52,361 nucleotides of DNA from an uncultured Selenomonadales bacterium (GTDB taxonomy: Bacteria > Bacillota > Negativicutes > Selenomonadales > Selenomonadaceae), in assembly GCA_937877565.1 (NCBI GenBank), contig CALFJB010000010.1:1-52361 (forward strand). The letters run 5' to 3'. A model generated the notes under the pieces. It had not been told where the DNA came from and made no database searches. It was given only the letters and a program-made list of their open reading frames with translations. This document shows, in pieces, positions 8,100 to 17,649 of this stretch. The stretch's first letter is position 1. Each line of letters begins with the position of its first letter. A program made the position numbers and the translations under genes.

Positions 8100-10133
8100 T
8101 TACTGCTGCAAAAGATTAAACGCGTTGCCTTTGTCTAAAAACTTTGGCAACTTTGTATTGCAAATACCTTTTTCTTTCAACCACTGTAAAATTTCTTTAT
8201 CAGTTTGAAACGGCTTTTTGCTGTGTTCAACTTTCAAAATTTTCAACAGAAACGATTTAAAATTATCGTCTTCAAATTCTTCAGACAAAAAAATTACCGA
8301 AGAAAATTTTGGCGAATTAAACGGCGTCTTTAATTTGTGCGGAGCATTTTTCGCCATTGAAATTACACTTTCCAACAAAAAATTATTCCAATCCATTTCA
8401 ATTTTCGGCAAGCTGTCATAATCAAAAAAACTTAGCATTTGCCAGCCGCCATCTTTATTCATTTCAGCCCTTACCATTTCGCCAATTTCGCTAACAATTT
8501 CATCTGTTACGCCGATTTTTTCCGGACGAATTAAATCAAATTCATCAAGCCGAATAAATTCCGGCGACAATGCATCTACCAAATAACTTTTTGTGACGTA
8601 ATGAACGTGATTTTTACTGCAAATTTCGGCAAGCTCGTTGATATTAATTTTTTCCTTGTCCTGCAAAATGTTCAGGATTATTTTTTTGTTCGTAATGTCG
8701 TGGATATTTTCCAACGAAATGTACGAATGCGAAAAATTGAAGTCTTCGCTGAACATATATTTTAAAATTCCAAAAAGTTTAGTATGGCTTTTAATTTTAT
8801 TGCGCGTCATAAAATCAGCAAAGTTTTCAGACAACAACGTAAACAAAAACCTTGAATTTAAAGGCTTCGTGCAATTTTCTTGAATAAATTTTTTTATATC
8901 AGTTTTATCCTCTGCCGTTAAATTCAATCTTGAAGAATGAATAAAAATCCCGTATCCAACGCGCAAAATTTCAGGGCAACGCTCAAGCAAAAAGTTTATA
9001 TTTGAATCGTTAAACGAAACAAATTTTTCTTTAATTTCCTGCGCCGTAACTTCGCCGCGTTCGTTGACAAATTTTTCAAACTCTTTGCTAACATCGCTTT
9101 CATCAGACTTTGTCAAATATTCCTTCCGCAAAATGTACGGTAATTTATAAAACTTTATCGCGCCTTGCAAAAAGTAATGGCTTGTAATTTGCGTTCCGAC
9201 AAAAATTTCTTTCAGCGATTCATAAATTTCCTTGTAAAAAATTGCGGTGCGCCCCGAGCGTTCAATAAAATCTTTCACTTTATCCATAATTTCAGCCGGA
9301 ACATTAATAAAATCAGGATGAATATATTTCCCGCGTGCGCAAAGTATTCCTATCCTGCCCATTATCGCATCCACGCTGTGTTGAGTGAACGGCGTTTTCT
9401 CGTTGAAAACTTCTTTGAGATGGCGTACAAATTTATCGTAGGCATTTTTTTCGGATATTTTGAAACCGGCGGGAAAAAATTTTTTCAAAATATAGCTGTA
9501 CTCAAAATTTAAATAAATTTTGCCGCGATAAAAAGCGTTGCCCTTGCGTCTATAAATTTTATCAAGTTTGGTTCTTATAAATTCCTCTGAATAATTTTTT
9601 TTATTCGCAATTTTTTTAATCAGCTTGTTGAAGTCTTTTTCTTCGACTATAACCGGCAGTTTTTTAATAACTTCCTCTTCAAAATTTATTGACTCGTGAA
9701 AAACTATTGCATTAATTGACTTGTCGAAGTGAAAAATATCGCTGTTGAATTTCGATTTCGATATAAAAAACCAAAAAATTTTGGCGTCGTCTTCGTCCAA
9801 AAACATTTTCATATCTTCAAAGTAAAGAAAAGTTTTTTGTTCGCCCGATGACTGGAAATTTTGAAAAATTTTCTTTACCGCACTTTCAAATTTTAGAAAA
9901 TTTCTAATCGCCTTCAATTCAATTTGTCGAATTCTTTCACGCGTCAAATCAAGCGTCCGCCCAATTCCAATAAGCGTTTCACCATCTGCGCGACGTTTTA
10001 CAACTTCAAAAGTGCGTTCATCTGTAAATATCAAATTAAGAATTTTTTTTGCATACGCCTTTGAATCAACTTGCACATCTTCAAAAGATTCTACAAGTAA
10101 TTTTTCATTGCTACTTTTTTTTGACCTTGCCAA
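8100..10133 (-). CDS. Large protein with sigma-region-4-like HTH
   Basis: A 677-residue protein. Residues about 40-80 match sigma-70 region 4.2: an acidic/basic helix, then GIGRTLDLTRERIRQIELKA, which closely resembles the -35-recognising helix-turn-helix of RpoD. There is no region 2, so it is not a complete sigma factor. The remaining roughly 590 residues are lysine/phenylalanine-rich and appear built from several winged-helix-sized segments (for instance around residues 290-340 and 350-400), but I cannot assign a family. The TTG start has TAGGAG 9 nt upstream. It heads the RND/ClC group, so it may regulate that group, but a DNA-binding accessory or defence function is equally possible. No enzymatic motif is seen. 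Confidence 0.7.
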   Translation of the reverse strand: MARSKKSSNEKLLVESFEDVQVDSKAYAKKILNLIFTDERTFEVVKRRADGETLIGIGRTLDLTRERIRQIELKAIRNFLKFESAVKKIFQNFQSSGEQKTFLYFEDMKMFLDEDDAKIFWFFISKSKFNSDIFHFDKSINAIVFHESINFEEEVIKKLPVIVEEKDFNKLIKKIANKKNYSEEFIRTKLDKIYRRKGNAFYRGKIYLNFEYSYILKKFFPAGFKISEKNAYDKFVRHLKEVFNEKTPFTQHSVDAIMGRIGILCARGKYIHPDFINVPAEIMDKVKDFIERSGRTAIFYKEIYESLKEIFVGTQITSHYFLQGAIKFYKLPYILRKEYLTKSDESDVSKEFEKFVNERGEVTAQEIKEKFVSFNDSNINFLLERCPEILRVGYGIFIHSSRLNLTAEDKTDIKKFIQENCTKPLNSRFLFTLLSENFADFMTRNKIKSHTKLFGILKYMFSEDFNFSHSYISLENIHDITNKKIILNILQDKEKININELAEICSKNHVHYVTKSYLVDALSPEFIRLDEFDLIRPEKIGVTDEIVSEIGEMVRAEMNKDGGWQMLSFFDYDSLPKIEMDWNNFLLESVISMAKNAPHKLKTPFNSPKFSSVIFLSEEFEDDNFKSFLLKILKVEHSKKPFQTDKEILQWLKEKGICNTKLPKFLDKGNAFNLLQQ

Positions 10134-10263
10134 TTTAATTTTCTCCTATAAACAACAAAATTTTGAAAAATTATTCTTCCCGTGTATCATAACACAAATT
10201 TGAAAAAATTTCGCTTTAACTTTATCTCAGTAAATTCAACTAAATTTTCAACCTTCCTGCCAA

Positions 10264-10296
10264 TAAAAAAATCCAACTTCCAAAGTGAAGCCGGAC
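10264..10296 (-). terminator. Terminator of the glycan operon
   Basis: On the minus strand tccggcttc (10295-10287) pairs with gaagttgga (10280-10272), with two G.T pairs and a 6-nt loop, followed by seven T. It lies 19 bp after the last glycosyltransferase stop. Confidence 0.8.
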
Positions 10297-10314
10297 TAAA
10301 AGAATTTTGGAAAT

Positions 10315-11868
10315 TTATAAAATTACTGTTCCATAGAAAAAGCGCGGCATAAGAGAAATTTTTTCGGTATGTATAAACGCATCTATCAAAAATTTCAGCT
10401 CGGCATCTTCGCCCGTTAAATTTTCGTCAAAACGGATATTATATTTATTTAAGTAACTTCGTTTGAAAATTTTTGTACCGACTAAATTGTTAATTTCTTT
10501 TTCGACAAGTAAAGCAATTTTCAGGCGATACGGTATGTCAAAATTTGTAATATCGTCAAGCTCTTGAAATTTTTCATCGTGCATTCGCGTAATTTTTTCT
10601 TCTGAAAGTGGCGAACTTACCATATATTCAGTTGAGCCAATGATATTTGGCGCGGCTTTTAAAATGTATTCTTCGTAGGAGTGAATTTTGTCTTTATGTT
10701 CCGAAGAATAATAGTAAAACGCCGACGACAAAATTTTTGAAATAATCGAAATAAATTCTGAACTAAGTAAATCATTTCCGCTCAAAAAAATTACATAATC
10801 GCCGCGTGCATTTTCTAACCCTTTATTCCACGCCGTATATTTTTTTGTTGAATGATCCACTTTTAAAAAAGTAACGTTGCGATTGTTGGCAATTTCCCGA
10901 CAAATTTTGTCGCTGCCGTCCGCGCTTGCACTTACCATTATTAATTCGTGGTCTTGAAAAGTTTGATCCATAATACTTTGCAAACAGGAAGATATAGTTA
11001 AAGAATCATTTTCCACATACAAAATTATAGACGTTGTAGGATTGAACGGAGGATTTTCATCAAAATCAACCGGAACTTTTATCCAATCTTCTTGTATGAC
11101 AGTTTCGCCGCCCCAACCGTCACGATGCCACGGATAAGGAGTAAATACTTTTTTATCAGGGTTACGATTCAGCCGCGCTCCCCAAAATGAAAATGTACTG
11201 TTTGCAATTATGTTATGTTGACACAAACTCATTAATATAAGCTCTTCGCAGTCTGATTCACAATCTTTTACAAATTCAACAGGTACATCAAACTGGAAAT
11301 TATTTTTTACCCATTCCAAATCATTTGAAAAGACAAAAAGCGTCATTTCAGGATTTGAATTTTTCAAAGTATTTATACATTCGTAGTAGTATTCAAACGG
11401 CATTATCCCAGAATGATTTCTAAATGTAGGTATCAAATAATCGCCGCGTCTTACGTGACAAGATACTGAACATTTCGCAGAGTTAATTTTTTCCTGCCAC
11501 TCTAAATATTTTGGCGAAGGATTTTTCAATGTAAATTCTTCGCGCAGGATGTCTTCAATTTCTTCGGAATATTTATGACTTTGCCAAAAACCAACAAGTA
11601 AAACATTGTCTGGAACTTCCAGAGCTTCCGGAATAAATGAAGTTTGAGTCTCTGTCACAACGGCTAAATTTTCAATCTCTTCCGGCGTTGCAAAATTTTC
11701 TTGAATGTTAAAAACGCCAATTTTGTAGCTGTTAAAATCATAAAGCGGCTGGTCAAAAAGACTAAGATCAAGCTTTAATTCCGTGTTATGTTTGTGCGCC
11801 AAATAACGCCCAATAGAATATTGAAAAAGCTGATTGCCGACCCCGCCGTTAAATCGTGTTACTATCAT
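10315..11868 (-). CDS. Fused GT11 fucosyltransferase-like and GT2 glycosyltransferase
   Basis: About 517 residues. Residues 1-265 are a GT11 alpha-1,2-fucosyltransferase-type domain: N-terminal GGVGNQLFQYSIGR and the donor-binding HVRRGDY. From about 277 a GT-A (GT2) domain begins, with TTSIILYVEND, the AWNKGLENARGDYV segment and SGND in place of the usual DxD. The chosen start is ATG 11868 because GGGAG lies 8 nt upstream and GT11 proteins begin at this point; an in-frame TTG at 11898 lies inside manC. It is the last operon gene, 4 nt after manC. It should transfer the GDP-6-deoxy sugar made by its neighbours plus a second sugar. Because the upstream enzymes hint at colitose rather than fucose, the donor may be GDP-colitose. 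Confidence 0.85.
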   Translation of the reverse strand: MIVTRFNGGVGNQLFQYSIGRYLAHKHNTELKLDLSLFDQPLYDFNSYKIGVFNIQENFATPEEIENLAVVTETQTSFIPEALEVPDNVLLVGFWQSHKYSEEIEDILREEFTLKNPSPKYLEWQEKINSAKCSVSCHVRRGDYLIPTFRNHSGIMPFEYYYECINTLKNSNPEMTLFVFSNDLEWVKNNFQFDVPVEFVKDCESDCEELILMSLCQHNIIANSTFSFWGARLNRNPDKKVFTPYPWHRDGWGGETVIQEDWIKVPVDFDENPPFNPTTSIILYVENDSLTISSCLQSIMDQTFQDHELIMVSASADGSDKICREIANNRNVTFLKVDHSTKKYTAWNKGLENARGDYVIFLSGNDLLSSEFISIISKILSSAFYYYSSEHKDKIHSYEEYILKAAPNIIGSTEYMVSSPLSEEKITRMHDEKFQELDDITNFDIPYRLKIALLVEKEINNLVGTKIFKRSYLNKYNIRFDENLTGEDAELKFLIDAFIHTEKISLMPRFFYGTVIL

Positions 11869-11872
11869 TTCA

Positions 11873-13180
11873 TTACTCCCATAAAATTTTATCTTCAACG
11901 TTTATATTTTTGCCAAGTTGAATTTCAATAATTTTTAAATCCGTTTTGGCTTTAATCGTATGTTTGACGCCGCAAGGAATTTTTATAATATCGCCCGCTT
12001 TCACAGATTGAATTTTGTCATCAATAACAGTTTGTCCTTCGCCTTTAACAATCATCCAAATTTCATCTCTGTACTCGTGGCTGTGATAACGCATTTTCGC
12101 CCCTGCGTTCAAAATAACTTTTATCGTCAAGCTGTTTTCGTCAATGTCAATAACCGTGTAAGTTCCATAAGACTTTTCGGCAAATTTAATTTGTTCGTGA
12201 AGATTTTCGACGAACGGTCTTAAAAAACTTGATTGAAATTTATCTGCTACCAAAATTCCATCGGGACTTGCTGCCACTATAATATTTTGCAACCCCATTG
12301 CAATAATTGGCATATCTGTTTCATTAATTATATTGGAATTTCGGCAAGTTGAATCAATTTGCACTTTGCCAATAGACGTTTCTTGCATAACTTCAGATAA
12401 AGTATTCCACGTTCCAACGTCTTTCCAGTCGCCGTTGTAGCGCACGACTTTTATATTTTTTTCTTTTTCGACAACTGCATAATCAATAGAAATATTCGGC
12501 AGCTCGGAATATCTTTTAAAAATTTCAAAGTAAGAATCAGTTTTCAAAATTTCTCGCGCTTTTTCCAGTATGAATGAAATTTTGCAGGCAAAAACGCCGC
12601 CATTCCAAAGTCCGCCTTGTTCAATATATTTTTCGGCAACTTGAGCCGTCGGCTTTTCTTTAAACTCCAAAACTTCGCTAATTTTGTCCTTCGACTTTGG
12701 AATAATATAGCCGTACTTTTCACTGGGATAAGTTGGATTTATACCAATCAAAACCAGATTGACTGCGGAATTTTTTGCCAATTCTTCCATAGTTTCAAAA
12801 CTTTTAAAAAAGTCGTCATTAACGTAAGAATCGACAGGGCAAATTATAATTGGCTCGTTGGCGGAAATTTTTTTAACGTCCCGCAAATACGCCGCAGTTA
12901 ATGCTATTGCCGGGAAAGTATTTCGCCTGCACGGTTCGCAAGATATTTCAACATCCTGCGCAACGTATTTTTTTAAAATGCTTTCTTGCGATTTTGAAGT
13001 TGAAACTAAAATTGAAATATCGCCGGAAATTTGCCGAATTTGGCGAATAACTTTTTGCAGCATTGATTCATAATCGTTATTGACGCTTGAAAAAATTTTT
13101 ATGAACTGTTTGGAGCGAATTTCATTTGACAGCGGCCAAAGTCTTTTTCCACTTCCGCCGGAAAGTAAAACTATTTGCAT
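11873..13180 (-). CDS. manC: Mannose-1-phosphate guanylyltransferase / mannose-6-phosphate isomerase
   Basis: A 435-residue enzyme making GDP-mannose from mannose-1-phosphate and GTP. The N-terminal nucleotidyltransferase signature GGSGKRLWPLS is at residues 8-18, and FKEKP and NGGVF motifs lie further on. The C-terminal 110 residues form a type II PMI cupin (HSHEYRDEIW, GEGQTVIDD, IPCGVKHTI), so isomerase activity is likely in the same chain. It supplies GDP-mannose to Gmd, encoded upstream in the same operon. It starts immediately after the stop of the fused epimerase/DegT gene (zero spacing), which suggests translational coupling. Confidence 0.95.
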   Translation of the reverse strand: MQIVLLSGGSGKRLWPLSNEIRSKQFIKIFSSVNNDYESMLQKVIRQIRQISGDISILVSTSKSQESILKKYVAQDVEISCEPCRRNTFPAIALTAAYLRDVKKISANEPIIICPVDSYVNDDFFKSFETMEELAKNSAVNLVLIGINPTYPSEKYGYIIPKSKDKISEVLEFKEKPTAQVAEKYIEQGGLWNGGVFACKISFILEKAREILKTDSYFEIFKRYSELPNISIDYAVVEKEKNIKVVRYNGDWKDVGTWNTLSEVMQETSIGKVQIDSTCRNSNIINETDMPIIAMGLQNIIVAASPDGILVADKFQSSFLRPFVENLHEQIKFAEKSYGTYTVIDIDENSLTIKVILNAGAKMRYHSHEYRDEIWMIVKGEGQTVIDDKIQSVKAGDIIKIPCGVKHTIKAKTDLKIIEIQLGKNINVEDKILWE

Positions 13181-15334
13181 TTAAATTCCTTTCAAAAATT
13201 CGTGAATACATTTTATAATTTTGTCCAACTCGTCCTTTGTAAGGCAATGATGACAGCCAAGATAAAAGCCGTTGTTGTCAATCCATTCGGCAACGGGATA
13301 ATTTTTTTCAATGTCTCCAAATAATTCTAAGTAAAGCGGCTGATTTAAAAGCGGCATCATTGGGCGCGTCTCAATGTTATTTTTTTCAAGATAAGTTGTA
13401 ATATCCCTGCGCGAAAACGGCGCGGAATTTTTAACAACAATAGGGTACATCATAAAAGAATGTTCCACGTATTCAGGATAACGCGGCAGTTGCAAAAATT
13501 CTTCAACGTCTTCAAGATTTTCAGTTAAATAATGTGCGTGCTCCTTGCGCGTGTCCATTATAAAATTGCGATTTTCAATCTGATCTAATCCAAGTGCGCC
13601 TTCAATTTCGCCAATTCTGTAACTGTAGCCAAGCCTTACAAACATAAATCTTTTATCCATTTTTGTTTGCATACGAAGAGGACAAACTTTTTTTGGATCA
13701 GAGGCAACGCACTTTTCGCAGGTACAAGCACGCCCGTGAGCAACCAAAGACCTTGAAATTTCCATAAGTTCGCGGTCGTTTGTCGTAACTAAGCCACCAA
13801 CGCCAGTTGTAATTGTATGTGCAACGTATGTACTGAAGCCGGAAATATCGCCAAAACTTCCGCACTTTTTGCCTTTGTAAGTTGCAAAATGGGACTCCGC
13901 GCAGTCCTCTATAATTTTTAAATTGTGTTTGTGCGCAATTTCAACTATAGAATCCATTTCGCAAGGTTGCCCAAAAAGATGTACCGGCATAATTGCAACC
14001 GTGTCTTCGTCAATCGCCGCTTCAATCAAAGCCGGATTTAAATTATACGTTTGCTTGTCTACGTCAACAAAAGTTGGCTGCATTCCGGCATGAAGTATCG
14101 AATTTGACGACGCAATAAAAGTTATCGCTGGAACAATAACTTTATAAGTTTTTTGCTTGTCCGTCCAATGATATTTTTCTTTCAACGCCTCAAGTCCAAC
14201 GTGCAAAGCTGAAGTCCCGCTATTCAACGCTATTGCATATTTTTGATCGTGCAACTGCGCGAATTGTTTTTCAAATTTGTAAACCATTTCGCCCTGCGAT
14301 AAGCGGCGGGCGTCTAACGCCTGATTTACATATTTTCTGCCATTTTCGCCAATATAAACGCCACCAATACCAATTTTGTTGAAAGTTGCCGGTTTATCTT
14401 CAGCTTGAGTAGCAGGATTCAGAAAATCATTGTACGCCAGTTTAAGCCCCTCTGTTAATTCGGTTTTATATTTCCAGCCCAAAGAATTAATTTTAGACAC
14501 GTCAACAATTTTGCGCGGCGTTCCATTCGGTTTATCTGTATCCCAAAGAATTTCGCCTTTGTAGCCGACAATTTCGGCGATTGTTTCAGTAAGTTGCTTT
14601 ATAGAAATTTCCTTACCGGTTCCAACATTTACAATTTCGCTGCCGCTGTAATTGTTCATCAAGAAAACGCAAGCATCAGCCAAATCATCAACGTACAAAT
14701 ATTCACGGAGCGGACTGCCATCGCCCCAACAAGTTACCGAAGTTTTATTTTCGATTTTCGCCTCATGAAAACGCCGAATTAAAGCGGGGATAACGTGGCT
14801 TTTCGTAGGATGATAATTATCGCCGACGCCATAAATATTTGACGGAATAACCGAAATAAAATCCGCGCCGTACTGTTTATTCAAGTATTCGCAGTATTTT
14901 AAACCGGAAATTTTAGCCAATGAAAAAGCCTCGCTTGTTGGTTCCAAAGACGAAGTCAGCAAAGAATTTTCTTTTATCGGTTGTTCCGCCAATTTTGGAT
15001 AAATGCAAGAACAGCCCAGAAACAATAATTTTTTTGCATCATTTTTCCACGCGGCGTTAATCACGTTCATTTCAATCATCATATTTTGATACATAAAATC
15101 TGCCGGCGATTCTGAATTTGCGACAATTCCCCCAACTTTAGCCGCCGCCAAAAATACATATTCCGGTTTTTCTTCGGCAAAAAATTTTTCAACTTCAACT
15201 TGTCTGCAAAGGTCTAATTCTTTATGAGTACGAACGATAATATTTTTGTACCCTTGCTTTTCCAATTCACGAACAATAGCCGCGCCAATCATTCCGCGAT
15301 GACCGGCAACATAAATTTTCGCTTTTTTATCCAT
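13181..15334 (-). CDS. Fused GDP-fucose/colitose-synthase-like SDR and DegT-type PLP enzyme
   Basis: A 717-residue two-domain protein. Residues 1-310 match GDP-L-fucose synthase/ColC: GHRGMIG, LGCSCIYPK (epimerase Cys kept) and SHVIPALIRRFH (epimerase His kept). The reductase tyrosine of the YxxxK motif is Phe (EAFSLAKISG). Residues 318-717 are DegT/DnrJ/EryC1-like. The Schiff-base lysine position reads STYVAHTITTGVGG, with His as in ColD and E1 3-dehydratases rather than Lys as in aminotransferases, followed by a cysteine cluster (CTCEKC...VC). The fusion therefore resembles ColC plus ColD, acting on the Gmd product GDP-4-keto-6-deoxymannose to give a GDP-3,6-dideoxy sugar. That is inference; an epimerase fused to another PLP enzyme is the alternative. 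Confidence 0.85.
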   Translation of the reverse strand: MDKKAKIYVAGHRGMIGAAIVRELEKQGYKNIIVRTHKELDLCRQVEVEKFFAEEKPEYVFLAAAKVGGIVANSESPADFMYQNMMIEMNVINAAWKNDAKKLLFLGCSCIYPKLAEQPIKENSLLTSSLEPTSEAFSLAKISGLKYCEYLNKQYGADFISVIPSNIYGVGDNYHPTKSHVIPALIRRFHEAKIENKTSVTCWGDGSPLREYLYVDDLADACVFLMNNYSGSEIVNVGTGKEISIKQLTETIAEIVGYKGEILWDTDKPNGTPRKIVDVSKINSLGWKYKTELTEGLKLAYNDFLNPATQAEDKPATFNKIGIGGVYIGENGRKYVNQALDARRLSQGEMVYKFEKQFAQLHDQKYAIALNSGTSALHVGLEALKEKYHWTDKQKTYKVIVPAITFIASSNSILHAGMQPTFVDVDKQTYNLNPALIEAAIDEDTVAIMPVHLFGQPCEMDSIVEIAHKHNLKIIEDCAESHFATYKGKKCGSFGDISGFSTYVAHTITTGVGGLVTTNDRELMEISRSLVAHGRACTCEKCVASDPKKVCPLRMQTKMDKRFMFVRLGYSYRIGEIEGALGLDQIENRNFIMDTRKEHAHYLTENLEDVEEFLQLPRYPEYVEHSFMMYPIVVKNSAPFSRRDITTYLEKNNIETRPMMPLLNQPLYLELFGDIEKNYPVAEWIDNNGFYLGCHHCLTKDELDKIIKCIHEFLKGI

Positions 15335-15359
15335 AAGCCTCCACTCCTACCAAATTAAC

Positions 15360-16364
15360 TCAATGTGTTTTTGTATCATTTAAAAAAATTTTTTGATACC
15401 ATTCAAACATTTTTGGCAAAGCCTCTTCCAACGTGATTGTAGCTTTAAATCCCGTCAAATTAAAAAGTTTGTCGGTATTTGGACAACGCCGCATTACACA
15501 ACCTTTGGGCGCAGGTTTAATTTCAATCTTCGGATTAAATTTTGCAATTTTCAATACCAAATTCAGCAAGTCAATAATTTTAATTTCCTGCGAACTGTTG
15601 CCAATGTGAATAATTTCGCCGTTGCACTTTTCGCTAATCATAACGGCTTCAGTGGCTTTTACCGCGTCTTCAACTGCACAAAAAGCGCGTGTCTCCTGCC
15701 CGCCAAAAATTGGGAACGGATCAACTTTATCACAAACGCGCTTGAAAAATTCCGGCAAAACGTGATCGTAGCCCATACGCACGCCGTAAACATTATGATA
15801 ACGAATAATTTTAAATGGTACGTCGTTAGCGCGGCAATAATTCACTGTCAAAAGTTCGCCGGTAATTTTACTGCCGCCGTACGACCAACGAGGATTCATA
15901 ACGTCATCAACAGTTAGCGGGATATTTTCTTCACTGGGAACAAATTCAGGGTGTTCAGACAGAAAACAATTAAAAGTACCCGCGTAAGTTTCAGACGACG
16001 ACGAAAATAAAAACGCGCCGCAATTTTCAGCGTTGCACCATTCCAACATATTCATCAAAGTTAAAATGTTTATCCTCATAACTTCATACGGGCGATTGTA
16101 AAAATTTTTCGTACCGTTCAAAGCCGCCAAATGATAAATCCCGTCATAACGTCCAGAAAGTTTTTTGTAGAAATTTTTCTGCGTCATATCTTCATTAATG
16201 AAAATGACATTCGGACGCGCAATTAAAGCGTTAAACATTTCGTCAGCAACGCCGCGCAAATGGTTATCTATAATCGTGACTTCATTTTCAGATTGAGCTG
16301 ATAAATATTCTGCCAAATGATAACCGATAAAGCCGCTGCCGCCCGTTACAATAAATCTTTTCAA
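15360..16364 (-). CDS. NAD-dependent epimerase/dehydratase (extended SDR)
   Basis: 334 residues with the Rossmann motif TGGSGFIG at 8-15, a catalytic triad of SSSSETY (about 122) and YGGSK (about 163), and the sugar-binding RYHNVYG. It therefore retains a complete SDR active site and should oxidise, dehydrate, epimerise or decarboxylate an NDP-sugar. Position directly after a nucleotide-sugar dehydrogenase suggests it may use the uronic acid that enzyme makes (decarboxylase or 4-epimerase type), but the sequence alone does not fix the substrate. The TTG start has GGAGG 9 nt upstream and overlaps the preceding stop by four bases (TTGA). Confidence 0.85.
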   Translation of the reverse strand: MKRFIVTGGSGFIGYHLAEYLSAQSENEVTIIDNHLRGVADEMFNALIARPNVIFINEDMTQKNFYKKLSGRYDGIYHLAALNGTKNFYNRPYEVMRINILTLMNMLEWCNAENCGAFLFSSSSETYAGTFNCFLSEHPEFVPSEENIPLTVDDVMNPRWSYGGSKITGELLTVNYCRANDVPFKIIRYHNVYGVRMGYDHVLPEFFKRVCDKVDPFPIFGGQETRAFCAVEDAVKATEAVMISEKCNGEIIHIGNSSQEIKIIDLLNLVLKIAKFNPKIEIKPAPKGCVMRRCPNTDKLFNLTGFKATITLEEALPKMFEWYQKIFLNDTKTH

Positions 16365-17617
16365 TTTGCAACACCTCCAAGATTGATATTACCCAATGTG
16401 TAAACGTTAAAATATTTTTCGTGAAGTTTGTTGCAAACGTTCCAAGTATCCAGAATCACGGCGTTTTCAGCTAAGTTTTCGATTGTTTCAATTTCCAAAT
16501 AATTTCTGTGATTGTTCAGCACAATCAACGCGACGGAATTTTCACAGGCAATATTTAAATCGCTGTAAGATTTACCCAATTTCAAATTTTCCATTTCAGC
16601 GACGTTGGCTACAAAGTCATGCAGTTTCAATTTGTAACCTAAATTATTTAATTTGCGGGCGATATTCACAGACGAAGAGCCGCGCAAATCTGAAGTTTCA
16701 GGACGACCTTTAAAAGCCATTCCCGACAAAGTTATAAAAATATTTTCTGAAGGTACGCCAACGCGTTTTTTAACCCATTCAACAACTTCATCTTCCAGCG
16801 ATTCATTGACTTGCCGCGCGTTTAAAATAAATTCTTTGCTTAAACAATCAACCATATTATTTGTTAAAATGTAGGCGTCCTTTTCCAGACACGGCCCGGC
16901 AACAAAACCCGGTAAAGCTATACCGGCGCGTTTGTAACCTTCGTTCGCACGGTTAATAACATTAATTCCATTAACTCCAAAAGTTTGAGACGCTAGACAA
17001 AAAGCGTTGCCAATAGAAAAATTCATATCTCGATAAGTGTTGCAGTAAAGTTTTATCAGCTCGGCTTCTTCCAAACTGTCAGCTTTTATAACATTGTCCG
17101 TTATCTGCAAGAAAATTTTTTCAGCCATTTTTAAAGCGGTTAAATTGTTGCCGCTAATTATCTGCGGCAAATTTTTAAGCTCCTCAATGGCTTTACCTTC
17201 AATCGTCCTTTCAGGACACATACTCACAAAAACTTCAGACTTGCCGCACATTTTGGCAAGCAACGGAATTACAACATTTCGCGTAGTACCGACTGAAACG
17301 GTTGAGCGCAAAATAATAAGTTGGCTGCCGTCGTAAACTTCAGAAATAGATTTTATCGCCGCTGTTATCGCGTCGAAGTTTGGAACTTTACTTTCACTTT
17401 TCAACGGTGTACCAACTGTAATTATAAAGGCGTCAAATTTTTTATCGACGGGAAAATTATCTGCACAATGAAAATTTTTGTTATTGTAGCGGCAAATTAA
17501 TTCGTCAAGTCCGGGTTCAAAAAAATGTGCGCGATTTTCGCTCAAGCAAGATTTTATATTTGTATTAATTTCAGTGCCGAAAACATCAAAGCCACAATCA
17601 GCCGCCGCAATAGCCAA
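16361..17617 (-). CDS. Nucleotide-sugar dehydrogenase, start lost at a C10 tract
   Basis: 418 residues as it can now be translated. Family motifs are VGTPL, STVSVGTT, CPERTIEG...EEL and the catalytic-cysteine loop GPCLEKDAY. CPER followed by EEL resembles UDP-HexNAc 6-dehydrogenases (WecC/WbpA type), which make uronic acids. The NAD-binding segment GIVGLGYVG is encoded just upstream (to about 17653) but has no start codon in frame: the frame runs back through a 10-C tract into TAA. With 11 C it would join the end of gmd in frame. In the present state only a TTG at 17617 is available, leaving the protein without its GxGxxG loop and probably inactive. Confidence 0.8.
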   Translation of the reverse strand: MAIAAADCGFDVFGTEINTNIKSCLSENRAHFFEPGLDELICRYNNKNFHCADNFPVDKKFDAFIITVGTPLKSESKVPNFDAITAAIKSISEVYDGSQLIILRSTVSVGTTRNVVIPLLAKMCGKSEVFVSMCPERTIEGKAIEELKNLPQIISGNNLTALKMAEKIFLQITDNVIKADSLEEAELIKLYCNTYRDMNFSIGNAFCLASQTFGVNGINVINRANEGYKRAGIALPGFVAGPCLEKDAYILTNNMVDCLSKEFILNARQVNESLEDEVVEWVKKRVGVPSENIFITLSGMAFKGRPETSDLRGSSSVNIARKLNNLGYKLKLHDFVANVAEMENLKLGKSYSDLNIACENSVALIVLNNHRNYLEIETIENLAENAVILDTWNVCNKLHEKYFNVYTLGNINLGGVAN

Positions 17618-17649
17618 AGTTAAACCGACGTAACCAAGCCCGACAATAC

